64,000 nt of DNA from Lunularia cruciata (GCA_948567375.1 CAOYZS010000007.1:186001-250000), one strand, 5' to 3'. Positions 43,961-56,899 are shown, counted from the stretch's first letter. Notes: a model not told the origin generated them from the letters alone. Made by a program: numbers and translations.

Positions 43961-44626
43961 TCGTGTGCATATACATTGGTACACAACATACATCATTGTC
44001 AAGATCATATACTTTAGAAGCACAACACGCACATAAGTCATACATAGACTATAAAGTACCACAATAATTAGATTATTAATAACTCTTGAATCAACTCAAC
44101 TTAGATTAGCACTTGACCTGTCACTCTATAAACTGCCAACAACCAGGCACTCATTCCAATCAGGTCACACCCACTCTAGCTAAGAGAATCCAAGTGATGC
44201 TCGCCTGGCTCTGTCCACCATAGCCAAGAACTCGAAGGCTCAACATTAGAGAAGTGAGCTTTTTAGAGCTGCACTTCAAAAGTATACCCACTGGACTTGA
44301 GGACTAGGCTTTGAACCCTAACAAACTTGCTGACAGCACACTCAATGGTGCAAACGGTGCAAAGTGACGAGGGGTCTCATCATGAAGTCAGTACCCCAAA
44401 CATGAAATCTGACCGTCGGAAAGTAGTCTATAGGAAACTACTGAAATACCTCTAACTACTATCACAGTAACTCTAGTGTCCAAGCAATCTAGATGCTACA
44501 CAAAAAATGGCATGATAGCTATTGTGCACATATACATTGTTGCATAACATACATCGTTGTCAACATCATACATTATAGAAGCAAAATGTACACATAAGTC
44601 ATACATAGACTATAAGGTGCCACAAT
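43961..44626 (-). repeat. E2 3' terminal repeat, A-B-A order
   Basis: A at 43961-44065, B at 44066-44518, A' at 44519-44626. Same order as in E1, so the arrangement was present in the common source and is not an accident of one copy. Confidence 0.8.
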
Positions 44627-44793
44627 TGTCCTTGTAGCTGGTGGTTAGGTCTCTCTAACTCCAGATAGCTATCTTTTCCAAGTATATGGTATACCCTATG
44701 ATGGGCCAAGATCAGAAGGCCTGGTGCCATGGAGCCCCATCGTTAGTCGCCTGTTTGCAATCTATACCATATAAAGAATGAACTAGCTATAGG

Positions 44794-45390
44794 TCAAGTG
44801 CATATAGGACATAACCATTGTCCTTGAGGAACCACTATGAGGGGAGGAGTCAAACATGCCATATGTCATCCTCTAGAATAGCTATCACATACTAACATAG
44901 TAGCAGTTTCACCAAAAGAGGCACATAACATACACCTCAAGACTGCACGTACAAGTGCCAAGCTTGGGTCCATAGTACCATCAATGTTTGGGAGGTGGCA
45001 TGGTGCACAAGTGTGCACATGATCCTTCAAAACAACACCATCACATCCTTCTAAAACAAGGACTCTCGATGGCAAAACCTTACGCACTCTCAAGATAGTG
45101 TGGTCTATCAAAACATCAAGTGTCGTCGGTGCTATTTGTTGTGGATATACATAATCACTTGGATGAAATTGATGGATCAAGTGTCTATAACCTCCTCCTC
45201 AAATAGTAGCATAACATAAGGTATCCCTATGTTAAGTAATTACTAAGTTCTCAAAGGCCATCGGCATCACTCTCCAGAAAATCTCTGCCCATTGAGAACA
45301 TGCGCTCACCCATACATCAGGATCATCCAAGTCCAAGACTATAGTAACATCTTGACAAATGGCTGTAGGTTAATTTGGATCTCATCCATA
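44794..45390 (-). pseudogene. E2 integrase tail and damaged PHD finger
   Basis: Reads FHPSDYVYPQQ, ILRVRKVLPSRVLVLEG, then LRCMLC, MLVCDSYSRG, a stop, HMACL and WLCPIC. The third zinc Cys (CDSC in E1) is Tyr here and the Trp before HMAC is a stop. Otherwise the eight-ligand layout is the same as in E1, confirming that the domain belongs to the family. Confidence 0.8.
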
Positions 45391-45990
45391 GAGTAGAAAG
45401 TAAGGAGAGAAGGATGCTAAGGAGGCTTGCCAGCTGAACCGATAGCCCATGGCCAACCAAGGTAACTTGAGATCTTTTGCAATCCTCTCTTCATCATCTG
45501 AACCACTCTCTCTGCTAAGCCATCTACCTTAGGGTGATCTCGGGATGTAGTATGATGATCAATCAAAGCCTTATCACAAAAAACTTGAAACTCCCCCAAG
45601 AACTTTGTACCTTGATCAGTCAAAACCTCAACTGGTGCACCAAAATGACTAAGAACTTGATCTAGGAACAAGTAAGCTATCCCTTCACTAGACTTGTCAG
45701 GAAGTGCCACCAAATCAATCCACTTGGAGAAGTGCTCCACCGTCACCAAAACATACTGATCATGTCTCACAATCAGCGGTAAAGGTCCAACAAAGTCCAA
45801 ACTCCAATGGTAACCCAATCATATGATAGGTAATGTGTGTAATTGTGGCATAGGAGCATTAAATGATGCTCTAACTCGGTCACAAACCACACATCTAGCA
45901 ACAAACTATTGTACCTTGGTCTACATATCACGCCATCAATAGCGACTCTGGAGTAAGCTATATGTACGCTTTACTCCAAAATGTCCTAGC
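45391..45990 (-). pseudogene. E2 integrase
   Basis: Open part 45417-45818: first Asp in HWSLDFVGPLPL, second Asp in VLTDQGTKF, Glu in DGLAERVVQ. A deletion after KRGLQK shifts the frame. The zinc domain is read at about 45860-45990. The TGA after LLYG near 45393 is at the same codon as in E1. Confidence 0.85.
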
Positions 45991-46106
45991 TCCTCATGAG
46001 CATGATGGACCAATTGTAGTCTTTGAGATGGAAGTGGTACTACTCTCACTCTACCATCCTCCCATACACACAAAAGGTGTCTACCCTCCAATCTTAACCA
46101 TTTGGC

Positions 46107-47640
46107 TCAAGAGAGAACATGGTCTCTCTCCTTGGCCCCAATTGTGCCACCCACAAGACTAATGAAAAGATAGTTCATCACTAAGATGTCACCATGAATG
46201 TCTCGCTGGACTTTATCAATATCTTCACTCTCTGGATCTATGACCTCAATAACTCCTCTTGCATGAGCTGAGAGAGATACTACCAAAGCCTCAAAAAATA
46301 TACACAAAAAGACCGATGCATGCCAACCTAGCACCATCTCCTCATCTATCTCACCATGCTGACGTGCTCCGGTCTGATCTTGTAGGTTGGGACATGGGTT
46401 TCTACTCAACCCATATGCAACACGGTTCACCACTCCAAGTCTATGAATAACCGTGAAATCATACTCTTGTAAAATCAGAGCCCATTGTGCAAGCTTCCTT
46501 GAAAGCTTGTTGGACTCCATCAACCACTTCAACGGCTGATGATTAGTGATGAGAGTGAAGGGGTTACCAAATAGGTAACATTGCAAATGTGTTACTGCCC
46601 AAACTGCTGCCAACCAATCTCCCCCGTATGAACTATACTTTGCCTCCACTAATTATTGTAGTGACTAGCATAGGCCACCACAAACTCCTTCCCCTCATCA
46701 TCATGTTAAGTGAGCAGTTCTCCAAGCCCCAACATATCCAATCAGTATGAACCTGAAATGGTCGTCCTTTGATTGGTCTCCTCAAAATAGGAGCAGATGT
46801 CAACCTTGCCTTGAGCTCTACAAAAGCTCTCTCTTGCTCATCTCCCCAATACCACTCTTGTGTAAGCTTGGTCATTTTTGTCAAGGCCTTGGCAATGGCA
46901 CTAAATCCTCTTACATAGTGGTGATAGAAGTTCACCGACCCAAGGAATGCTCGCACTTTGCTCACATCCATAGGCCAAGGAATATGTGCAATAGCCTCTA
47001 CCTTGGTCTACTAAACACCAAGTCCTCTAGAGTAGATAGTGTGACACAAATACTCAACCTGCTTATGGAAGAACCTACACTTCCCAAGATTTAATTTGAG
47101 TCCATGAGATCTCAACCTCTCAAACACCTCCAACAAATGTCTCTCATGCTCCTCCATAGTAATGTTATAGACCAAAATGTCATCAATATAGCACCAAGCA
47201 AAATCCAATCCAACTAGGATCCTATCCATGACCCTATGGAACTCAGCAAGAGCATTCTTTAATCCAAATGGTAAGAACCCCCATTTATATAACATATCCT
47301 TGCCGTGAGGATCAATAGCCCAAAATTTTGTACTAGACTTATCCTCCTTCTTGATTGGCAATTGATGATATCCCGCTCAAAGATCCAAAGTACTGAAGTC
47401 CTTTGCATGCCCAATCACATCAAAACTCACCTCCAGTGTAGGCATGGCATACCTATCAGTCCTAGTCTGTTGGTTGATTGGATGGTAATCTCCACACATC
47501 AACCTATTTGTGTAGTTGCCATGCATATCCTTCTTGGCTAGCATCACTATAACTGATGCATACTCTCCATGTGAGATCTACACCAGACCAGCCTCAAAAA
47601 GGTCTTGACTCCAGCTCTGAATCAATGTCCTCTCCATGTC
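46107..47640 (-). pseudogene. E2 RNase H and reverse transcriptase
   Basis: RNase H and linker at 46107-46850 (GRPFQVHTDW, FGNPFTLITNHQPLKWLMES, LSRNPCP). RT palm at 47011-47361 has WGFLPFGLKNALAEF and CYIDDILVY; E2 thus keeps the segment that E1 has lost. The RT N-terminal part is at 47400-47640 (MCGDYHPINQQ, STLDL-stop-AGYHQLPI). Several stops at Trp, Arg and Gln codons. Confidence 0.9.
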
Positions 47641-48580
47641 AATATAGCAATAAGGACGTCAGAAAATTTGTGTATCGCTTGTCAACTCAATCTGTATACC
47701 TGGTCCTTTTAGAGCACCCAAATCCTTCAAATTGAAGGCAAAATAACTTGTCTAGCTCCTCAAGAACCTCCAAACTCTCCGTCTTTCCTCTCCTATGAGC
47801 TTGGGTCCAAGATCTAGCTCCCAAGTATCCTCTGTAATTGTTGCAAGAGTGGAAGACATATTGATTGGCTGCTACACTGGGCCCTTGAGAGCAGTATTGT
47901 CATGCCCCCAACTATTAGAGGTCCCAACGTCTGTGTGAAAAACTCCCTCCACTCAGCCTGCAAGCTCCACACGTCCTCTAGTTGCATCCCAAGTGGACCA
48001 ATGGTGTAATCCAAGTAGACCATGCTCACCTGGATGGACTCCAAGTAGACCACCCTCCCTAGTAGCCACTGCTTGCGTCCCAAGAATACCTTGTCCACTC
48101 GGTCCATCACCCTCAATGTGAGCTTGAATCGTCTTGATAGGTACAGGGCTCACAAGTGTCCGAGTGGTGATGCCTATCAAGCAAATCCTATGCTACTTTG
48201 CCAAGCCAAGGCTCACAATCCAGGTCAGACAGTTCAGGTCTATAGCCTGGCCTAACACTTGATGCATAGATGCCTCTCACACTGTTGGAATAGTAGTAAT
48301 ACCGGTGCAAAAACCCATCCTCCGCTCTCTCTCATCAATATTGGGCTTCACCAACTGTTGTAACTTTGAGTCCCAAACTAGTCTCAGTCCTCCCTCTCAA
48401 AAAGCATGAGAGCCAGGGAAACTCATAAGTGTGGGAGAAGCGGCTCTAGGCTGTCGAACTAGGTTCACCACTACCATAGGTGACCTATCAGCCACTACTA
48501 TCATCTGAGATTGACGCCCTACATCCAAGATGTCATCAACAAGGATGTGGTCTAATCGCTGAATCCCATCATATGCATGT
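47641..48580 (-). pseudogene. E2 methyltransferase C-terminal part and linker
   Basis: Methyltransferase remnant from about 48580 to 48240: IQRLDHILVDDILDVGRQSQ, PTLMSFPGSHAF-stop-EGG, EREREMGF, and motif X as VLGQAIDLNCLTWIVSLG. The linker with GLLGVHP and GLLGLHH repeats follows, ending GPV-stop. The stops after SHAF and after GPV are at the same codons as in E1. Cut at 48580 by R1-VI. Confidence 0.85.
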
Positions 48581-49696
48581 TGTGACAACCCAGCAAATAT
48601 CACTTTTGTGATAATCAAGTAAGTAAAGTTTGTTCCATAGAGATACTGGTCAGAAATATCCAAATATAAAGTGAAAGTAACAACTTCAGTTCTTCTTGGT
48701 TGTATCTTTAGTCTCTTGGGTAGAAACCACACCCAAAAGACAGTAACAAGCACTAACTCACAGTCTCATCACAAATTAACACTTCTTAATCACAACTCCA
48801 TCAAATCTTTCCAAAAAATCTTGATTGTGATGATTTTGGCTCTCCCAAAAAAAGCACTTCATTGCAAAATGACTTTGCCTCAGAATTGTGTTCTATCCCT
48901 CCACTGAAGGCACAACTTCCTCAATCAAAATTGCTTCACATCAATTTTGCATTGCACTCACAAATGTGGAATATTACCAACATTACAATACCTCTTAGAT
49001 CTGTCAAGGCATTTCTCCAATTGCACTTCACTTAGGATCAAGCACACAGAATGAAGATCAAGGCTACGGAATCCAATATCCAACAAGCACACTGACTTGC
49101 ACTTTGAAATTCTCCCAACATTCATAAACATAAAGACAAAGTTGATATTCGGAATCAAGCTCAAGCAAAGAGCACTACTCCACAACACTTCACTTTATCT
49201 ATTCTCAGAATAATGAACATTGAACAACATTTTACTACGAATGCCACTCTTAAATAGTGAAGCAAACGACAATTACTAACAACTATACCATTTCTACAGC
49301 AGCTTTTCTAACTTGTATATCCAAAATGAAAATGCACCTCTTCATATCTGCCTCTTCAAATCTCAAAATTGGTTCTACCCTGATCCGATGTCAACCTCGA
49401 CTTTGGCTTCCAATCCCAATGATCCCTCAATAATTTCACCATCCTTGGGTCTATCTAATCCTACTCCTAACTCTTCTATTTCTACAATTTCTTCACTACA
49501 AACTACAATTGAGGTCTTAGGTAATATTTCCAACTCTATATCTCATGACCCACTCTTCTCTAAGGTTTCAGAGAACAATTCCAAAGGCACTTGTACTCCT
49601 TCTTCTACAACATTGGGTCTTCATACTTCTTGTACCTCACTACAAAGTTTATCTAACTCCGCTCTAACAAGATCTAGTCTGAGACACACATTGTCG
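48581..49696 (-). mobile_element. R1-VI 3' part, inserted in E2 and interrupted by E3
   Basis: Begins TGTGACAACCCAGC at 48581 and follows the R1 3' region (TTAAATAG at 49250) into the C-terminal coding remnant (about 49320-49696). It is broken at 49697 by the E3 LTR. Its other half is not found on the far side of E3. Confidence 0.8.
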
Positions 49697-50873
49697 TGTT
49701 GTGGTTTGCATAGACCATAAAAAAGTGACTTATCATAGTTTATCTCCATGTTAGTGAGGTAGATTGTATGCTAGCTCCGATGGATGAGATGTTGCCATGT
49801 GAGCCATCTATGTACATGTATGTGATTGGCCACATGGGTTACAATCTTATCATGTTTGAGGGCTTTGATGAATAAAGATGAGGCCAAGTGGAGAGACGGG
49901 TGTGTTTTAGTTTGGAGAGTCTCGAGGGGAGAAGTATGTTGGGAGTGAGAGTTGTAGCAAAGAGCAAGGTTAGAGCATCAAAGGGAACATTTGAGCATGA
50001 GATGTCCCATGCTCCCGATCTGCTGCTCCCAAATCCTTTTCTCATCAGGCTTCAGATTTTACACCGTGACAACTTACGGGATTGGTTGGTATCACATTTT
50101 GGGGTGGTATTTGTGGAGTAGGTGATGGGAAACCCAAATCCGATCGTCCTTCCGGTGCTTACTTATAGAAATGTATATGACTTGACAATAAATGTCCTTC
50201 TATAGTTGGAGAATGCCTAAATTTTTGCTCATAAGCTTCAAGGTGGAGTTGTGGGGTCCATTTGTCAAAAAGAAAAAAGACAAATGGACATAGAAGGCTC
50301 TGAATGTCTTTCCCAACAAAAAGTACAAAGAGTTGTTGCCTTATTCTTGTGATTGGATCCTCCCTATGCTTGTATGCTTGTTTATACGCCTAGTTGGCTT
50401 GGATTGGTGTGAGGGCATTGCACTTATATTATTTCCTTCTAGGAGCGTTGTGTATTTTTCCTTGGTTATGTTGGAAGTGATGACCAGCAGACCAGGAGTG
50501 CTGTGTTGTGATGACAAGTCAGGTTGCCCGATACTACCCTTCCCGATAGCAAGAATATTAGTTATGAGAAAAGAAGTTTCCGGCAATAGGGTCACACTTG
50601 TGTTTGGTCAAGTCATTACAGGTTTACCTCAAGCCTCTGATCTATAGCCTCCACAGCTAGGCATCCTGTGTGTTCCCAGAGAGAGAAAGGAAAAGTACAA
50701 TAGTTGGTGAACTCGACGTGAAACTTCTGGGGTGGAGAGTTAGAAAGGAGGTGATTGGTGGACATGGATAGGAGATCAGACAAGAGTTAAGGGGATTTGG
50801 GTGCTAGTAGCTCTGGGGAGACACCCAATGTATATCTCAATCCAGCTACAGCACAGATGTTTCAAGCATTGCA
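49697..50873 (+). repeat. E3 5' LTR and leader
   Basis: LTR start at 49697, with AATAAA at about 49871. The LTR end and primer-binding site are not clear to me; a TTGGTATCACAT phrase at 50087 is a weak candidate. Small frames in this stretch are not recognised. Confidence 0.6.
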
Positions 50874-52249
50874 TTGTCTATGCAACAACACCAAATTGCT
50901 AAACGTAAGGAGGCATTGGCTTCTAAAGCTTTGCAATCGGTTGTTGGAAAGTTAGATCAGTTTGATGGGAAGAACATTTCAAAGTACTTGAAGTATTACT
51001 CCAGGGAGATAGAGCTCAACAAGGTTCCTGATCATGAGATGATAGTTACATTTGAGCTTGCGGTTATCTCGGAGCTCCGTGTACACGTAAATGAGATTAT
51101 TTGAGCTCGTGGAGGTAGTTGGGAGAGATTTTCTCTTCATCTGAAGGAGGAATACTGCTTGGAGGATGCGGATAGGGTAACCAAGAAGTCATTTTTGGAG
51201 TGGGTGAACAAGGCTGTCAAGGGCTTGAGTGCAATTGAGCTATTTTGAGAGTTTGAGAGACAATATTTATAATTGTCTCGAATGGAGAAACTCATGCTTG
51301 AGAGTGACAAAGTGGAGTTTTTCCTTCAATCAGCAAATAGTGAGCTACAAAGGGAGTTGGAGGTCTTACTAGAGGATGGATTTGAGGACAGTGGACTGAC
51401 ATATGATCGGAAGAAGGTCTCGGAAGCCATGAGTATTCTTGCCAAGCGAGAATATTGTAGGAGAAAGGTGGTAGTAAGATCAGAAGTTGTACCATGGTGG
51501 TTGCAAGGGCTCCAAGACAGCCTATGATATGTATTGCCATAGCACCAGCTGTTGCTAATCCAGTTGTCACCACTCCATTACAAAAAACCACTATCAATGA
51601 TCTGGTGAAAGGGATGCGAGATTTGCAAATCAAATTGGCGAGGTTGGAGGAGAAAGGAAGCGGTTCAGAAACCAGAATGGGAACAAAGCAAGGGTATGTA
51701 CAAAGGTGTATTTGGTGTGATGGTACTGAACACACCAAGAAGGAGTGTGGTGATTTTGCTGATACTATTCAGCAAGGAGTGGTTTTCTGGAAGGATGGGA
51801 AGATTGCATTGAAAGACAGGGGGGAAATCCTAAAAACCAACTTCGTGAAGGGAGGAATGCGGAAGTTGTTGGATGATTTCTTGTTGCATCAAGCTAGAGC
51901 ATCAGTTGAAGTTGCTGCCTATGGAGTGGAGGTAGTAGAGGATGGAGAAGAAGCATTTGTGAAGCATGTAGAGATGGGAAACATGTGGAGCGATGCTTTA
52001 CACACATTGGAAAAGGGCAACACCGCAATAGGAGAACTACTACGGGTTGCTACTAAATTCAGGCAGGCCACTCAATTGGCTGATCTAGTGGATACCATGT
52101 CAGTTCATGCCTTCATGGCAAGAAACCAACATGAAGCTCTCCTTGAAGAGAAACAAAGGAGAGAAGACGTAGAGCTTGGGGATGAGAGATCAACTCAAAA
52201 GCGACAGTTGAGAGGAGATAGACTCCGTCAAGAGAGTGCTCTCCCATGA
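50874..52249 (+). pseudogene. E3 gag
   Basis: N-terminal part with KLDQFDGKNISKYLKYYSRE, then WERFSLHLKEEYCLEDADRV and FLEWVNKAVKG (capsid-type helices). The second frame, 51494-52249, has the zinc knuckle CIWCDGTEHTKKEC (C-x2-C-x4-H-x4-C). Two TGA stops (likely from CGA), a TAA and one frameshift near 51500 break it. The C-terminal half is a charged helical tail. Confidence 0.8.
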
Positions 52250-52514
52250 CAAGGAGTGGTACATTCATGGGAGGAGGTCATGGATGATACCTTACCTTCT
52301 GATTCTGAAAAGTTAGTGAAGGAAAGAGGAAGGAAAAGGGTAAACCACCCACTTATAAGCTTCAATCTGATATTGAAGCAGCGGCCAATCTAAAAAGAGT
52401 ACTAGAAGAGAGAGTACTCAATGCTAAGGTGGAGTTTACTCTTCTGGAGATCCTTGAGATTGCCAAGAAGGATTTTCTTATGGCATCATAGACACCATCA
52501 AGCGCAAGTGGCAA

Positions 52515-53162
52515 TTGATAGGAGAAGTTGGTCTATCAAACGCTCTTTATACTATTGTAATAGAAGAAGAAGAGTTAGAGCTTGCTCGATGTTGCAACAA
52601 CCGTAAAGTTGGATTTGCAGATGATGAGGGTGATGATGGTGGGATCTCTAGTCACTATACTAGAGGAAATTGGGCCAGAGCTACCACTGAAACCTTAGTC
52701 AAGATTGGTAGCATGACAGATCCCGTGGTTGCTCTTATCGATCACGGATCAAAAATCAATGTTGTTTCCAAGGAGCTCTACAAGCGGGGAAAATGGCCAA
52801 TTTATACAGAGCATGGTTAGGTGATCAGGGGAGCAAACAATGCCAAGGGAGAGCTCTATGGTGCCTGCCCAGATGTGAGGATGAAGGTTGGAGATGTAGT
52901 CATTGAAGAAAATTTCTTTGTTCAAGAGACTACATCATACACGATGATCCTTGGGCAACCGTTCATTACGACGGTGAGGATGGAGACCAAAGTTCTTGAT
53001 GATGGTTCTGCCTATGCTTGGATCAGAAGCCAAGATGGCAAGAAAGTGATGCAATTCCTCATTGTACCTGCAAACCATGAGCACAACCGGGATTACTTGA
53101 GGAGTGGTTCTCTATCGAAAGTGACGGTGGAGTTCAAGGATTTTCTCCAAGTACCACTATAG
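52515..53162 (+). pseudogene. E3 aspartic protease
   Basis: Active-site box VVALIDHGSKINVVSKELY has Asp-His-Gly instead of the usual Asp-Ser/Thr-Gly. Then come IRGANNAKGELYGACPDV, ENFFVQETT, MILGQPFITTVRMETKVLDD and VMQFLIVPANHEHNRDYLR. One TAG interrupts after YTEHG. Retropepsin-like fold, polyprotein cleavage. Confidence 0.8.
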
Positions 53163-54700
53163 GGCAAGAATATGGTGGTATGTCAGGGAAGGTGCTCTCA
53201 CTTCCAAGGGGAAGTACCTTATGTAAAGGAGTGATGAGATTTTCTTGGGGTGGGTTTAGTGTGTACACACAACTTGCCAATTTACACAAATGGGAGCGGA
53301 AAGTTGTGCAAGAACAAGAAAAAGAGCTAAAAAGAGTGGGGTTGATTGATGAAAATATGTCAGGGGTGTACATGAAGATAGGGATGGAGGATCCTCTAAG
53401 AGAGCTTGAGGGGATGGAGTTTGAGCACAAGCATGATGACCAGGTGGTGGAAATACATTCAAGGGAGCTCTATTCAGCGATAGAGTCTTTTTTTGCTTCT
53501 AAGGCGAGGGTGGAAACCACATACAAGAGTGTGGAGAAAAAGGTCAGGGGTGTGCCTGAACCTCTTCCAAGTGACTCTGATCAACATGTATAACTTGCGC
53601 AGAAGTAAAATAGTTTAAGGGATCCAACTCAGATAGGTCACAAGTTCACCAAAGCTACATTCAAGGAGTTTGCGGTTGGTTCATCAGATTTTCTTTTACC
53701 AACGGAGGAGAAAAGGTTTCAGGAAATGTTGAGTCTGCATGGAAAAGCATTCTTCTTTGAGCTTTCTGAAGTTGGGTGTATAGATCCAAGTGTGGTGGCT
53801 CCAATGATCATTTTTATGGTTCCACATGCACCTTGGGACTTGAGACCCATTCCGGTACCTAGAGCCTACATGCCGAAACTGATGGATCTCTTGAAGGAGA
53901 AAACTGATGCAAACATCCTAGAGCCATCATTTGTGCCTTATTCTAGTTGCTGGTTTACAGTGCCTAAGAAGAATGGAACATTGAGGTTCATTCAAGACAT
54001 GCAACCGGTGAATCTACTGACAATCAGAAACACGGGGATAGGGCTGATTGTTTGAGAATTTGCAAAAACATTTGCGGGTAGAGCAATATATTTGTTGGGA
54101 GATATACACTCTGGGTATGACCAGTTCCAACTTGCTAAAGGGAGTAGAGATGTTACCACAATGAGGATGCTCTTGGGATTGATGAGGATGTGCATGTTGC
54201 CACAAGGAGCAACAAATTCTGTTGCACATATCATGAACGGGATGAATAAGGTTCTTAGGGATTTCATTCCGGAGAAGACAGTGCCTTTTATGGATGATAT
54301 TCCAATAAAAGGGTGTATAGAAGAAGAGAAGGATGAAGTATTGGATCAGAGGGGGTGCCGCAAGTTTGTATCTGATCACATTTCAGATTGTGATCAGATC
54401 CTATCACGGCTTGAGGAGGCTCATTTGACATTATCGGGTGCTAAATCCAAGTTTGGTGTTGAAGAGGTGGTCATTGTTGGGAATTTATGTGGATGGTTTG
54501 GTCGCAAACCTGATCCAAGCAAGGTGAATGCAATTCAGAAAATGAAGGACACATGCAACTCACCAACAGAAGTAAGGAGATTCTTGGGAGCTTGTGTGTT
54601 TTATCATGTATGGATTCCGCACTTTGCCCATGAAGCAGATCCTCTCTATAGTTTGTTACGGAAAGGTCAAAATTTTAGATGAGAGGAGAGACACACAGAA
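53163..54700 (+). pseudogene. E3 reverse transcriptase
   Basis: A spacer frame (53180-53593) is followed by RT: SCWFTVPKKNGTLRFIQDMQ, LLGDIHSGYDQFQLA (first Asp), MLPQGATNSVAHI, VPFMDDIPIKG (FMDD catalytic box), then DPSKVNAIQKMKDTCNSPTE and RRFLGACVFYHVWIPHFAH (connection). Two main frames (53726-54055 and 54092-54682) with a stop between them. Confidence 0.88.
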
Positions 54701-55200
54701 GTGGTTCAGAAGCTGAAACAATTTTTGTCCTCTCCACCTATACTACAAAGGATCAGCTATGAGAACAACAAGCCATAATACTCACGGTTGGTACTAGTCC
54801 CGTAGCTATCGGTTGGGCGGTAGGGCAAGACCATGAAGAGGGGAACCAATACGCTGTATGTTTTGGGGCAAAGGTCCTGAGTGAATGCCAAAGAGTCTAC
54901 CCTCAGGTTAAACGAGATATATGGGGAGTGGTTACAGCGATGAAATCTGAGAAGGACTACCTGATTGGTGCACCGGTTATAGTGGAGACAGATTGTTTAC
55001 CACTATTGGGGATTACAAATTGTAATACCCCAGATATTGCAATGCTCAGGTAGATAGCATACATTGAATCCCTGAATCTTGAGTTCCGATACATAGCAGG
55101 CAAGGATAATCTTGTAGCAGATATGCTATCTCGGGCTGAGTATCAAGACGAGGAGTTGATGATTGACGATACCGAAGCTATAGGTACTACCTTGCTTTGA
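54701..55200 (+). pseudogene. E3 RNase H
   Basis: Reading across a few stops: VGTSPVAIGWAVGQDHEEGN, KRDIWGVVTAM, VIVETDCLPLLGI, FRYIAGKDNLVADMLSRAEY. This fits the RNase H domain following gypsy RT, including the Asp of VETD and the final Asp of VADMLSR. Confidence 0.75.
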
Positions 55201-56551
55201 AGGGCTCAAGGAGTAGAGTATGAGCGTCCCAAGTTCTTCATGGAGGAGCTCTATGAAGGAGAATGGTTGGATATTGGGCATTACCTTAGCTCCTTGACCA
55301 AGCAACCAGAATGGAATGACGCTTGGTACAAAAAATAGAGGCGGAAAGCATACAACTACCTTTTGGAAGGGGGTTATTTGTGGAAGAAAGCTAAACAAAG
55401 TGGCGAGCCTCCACAACAGGTTGTGTGCAAGGAGGAGACAAGGGAGCTACTGATTAGAGAATTCCATGAGAGCTTGTCGGCTGGACATAGGGGTATTATG
55501 CTATCTTTACCAAACTGAAGGAAAGGTATTGGTGGCATAATATGTATAGAGATGTAGTTTAGTTTGTGGAGAATAAAATTTTTGTAATAAAATTTGTGTA
55601 AAATCTGCCAAACATACTCAGATATTTGACATAGAGATGGATTACATCCTACCTATCTGCTTGCAATGCATTTTAAGTGGGTGGTGGATCTGGTTACTAT
55701 GCCGGTTGGGATATGGCAGATGCGGTACTTGGTTTTGGCACAAGAGGATTTGTCTAACCAGGTGGAAGGACAAGCCTTGAGGACCAAAACCAGCAAGGGA
55801 ATTTGCAGATTTCTGTTGGAGGATGTGGTTTGTAGATACGGGTGTGTGGGAAAAATTATAGCAGATCAAGGAGAGCTGAATACACAAGAAGCCAAGGCTT
55901 TCTTTGAGAGCTGTGGAGTCAAATTGCCTCTTACAACCTGGAGGGAAATGCCAAGAGTGAGCAAGGTCATCCGCCCATTGTGAAAGCCATTGTGAAAGCA
56001 TGCCAAGGGAGAGTGAAAGAATGGCCAAGGCTCTTACCTTTTGCTGTATGGGCAGATCTCACCACTCATTGTTCAGTTACAGGTTATATGCCTGCAGAGT
56101 TGATACATTGCAGAAACCGATTATGCCAATTGAGGAGCAAAAACTCACTTGGAGTGTCCTACCTTCGGAAGATCACATATCTAGGGAGGAGCTTCTAGCA
56201 CTCAGGATTTGCCAATTGGAGAAAAGGCTAGAGGATGTGGAGTTGGCAATTGAGAGGCTTAAGCAAGCACGCCTTGGAAACAAGGACAGATCTGAAAAGT
56301 GCCACCGCTTGAGGCCAAGAGATGTTAGAGAAGGAGATTGGGTACTAGTCTATGATAGTAGTCTAGATAACCAGCATAGCGCTATGAGAAAATTCTCAAA
56401 GCGTTGGTTTGGACCGTATGTGGTTGTTAGTGTGTTTGATGATGCTACTTACTCTCTTCAAGAGTTGGATGGATGCAAACTCAAGGTTCCAATTGCTTGC
56501 AAGCATGTCAAGCTCTTCAAACAGCAAGGAGGAAGTTGGAACACGGACTAA
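55201..56551 (+). pseudogene. E3 integrase
   Basis: Zinc-domain remnant REFHESLSAGHRG (near 55460). A degenerate catalytic core has HFKWVVDLVTMPVG (first Asp), KIIADQGELNTQEA (second Asp) and a damaged Glu region (near 55960). A better-kept C-terminal part (56000-56551) has REELLALRICQLEKRLEDVE, RDVREGDWVLVYDSSLDNQH and RWFGPYVVVSVFDDATYSLQ. Frame changes near 55980 and 56130. Confidence 0.8.
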
Positions 56552-56700
56552 GTTAACAAAGAGTTGGATCTCTTTCAATTCCAAGATGAGGATCTACTAT
56601 TGGAGGATGATGAGTCTCATCAATCAGATGAGGAGGTAGTATGAATCCGACTACAATGTACAGTCTGATCAGTTAGTGCATACCGGAGGATGCAGAAGTT

Positions 56701-56712
56701 TAGAGGGGGGGA
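56701..56712 (+). other. E3 polypurine tract
   Basis: TAGAGGGGGGGA directly before TGTTGTGTTGTGG of the 3' LTR; primer site for plus-strand synthesis. Confidence 0.8.
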
Positions 56713-56899
56713 TGTTGTGTTGTGGTTTGCATAGGCCGTAAAAAAGTGACTTATCATAGTTTATCTCCATGTTAGTGTGGTATGTTGTATGCTAGATTGG
56801 ACAGATGAGATGTTGCCATGTGAACCATCTATGTACATGTATGTGATTGGCCACATGGGTTACAATCTTATCATGTTTGAGGGCTTTGATGAATAAAGA
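56713..56899 (+). repeat. E3 3' LTR (truncated)
   Basis: Shares 182 bp with the 5' LTR and stops abruptly after AATAAAGA. The 5-bp TGTTG at its start is partly doubled compared with the 5' LTR. Confidence 0.85.

Larger units (their letters stand above)
43961..48580 (-). mobile_element. E2: second methyltransferase-bearing gypsy element, 5' truncated
   Basis: Same order and sequence as E1 from its 3' end: terminal A-B-A' repeat (43961-44626), PHD-bearing tail, integrase, RNase H, RT, linker, and the C-terminal part of the methyltransferase. It ends at 48580, inside the methyltransferase, where the R1 end TGTGACAACCC begins. Gag, protease, most of the methyltransferase and the 5' LTR are missing. 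Confidence 0.88.
49697..56899 (+). mobile_element. E3: plus-strand Ty3/gypsy element with both LTR edges
   Basis: Both ends start TGTTGTGGTTTGCATAG and share 182 bp (49697-49878 and 56718-56899), ending at an AATAAAGA. Between them gag, protease, RT, RNase H and integrase lie in gypsy order. The 3' LTR is cut after the shared 182 bp. Stops and frameshifts are spread throughout. A different lineage from E1 and E4. Confidence 0.88.
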
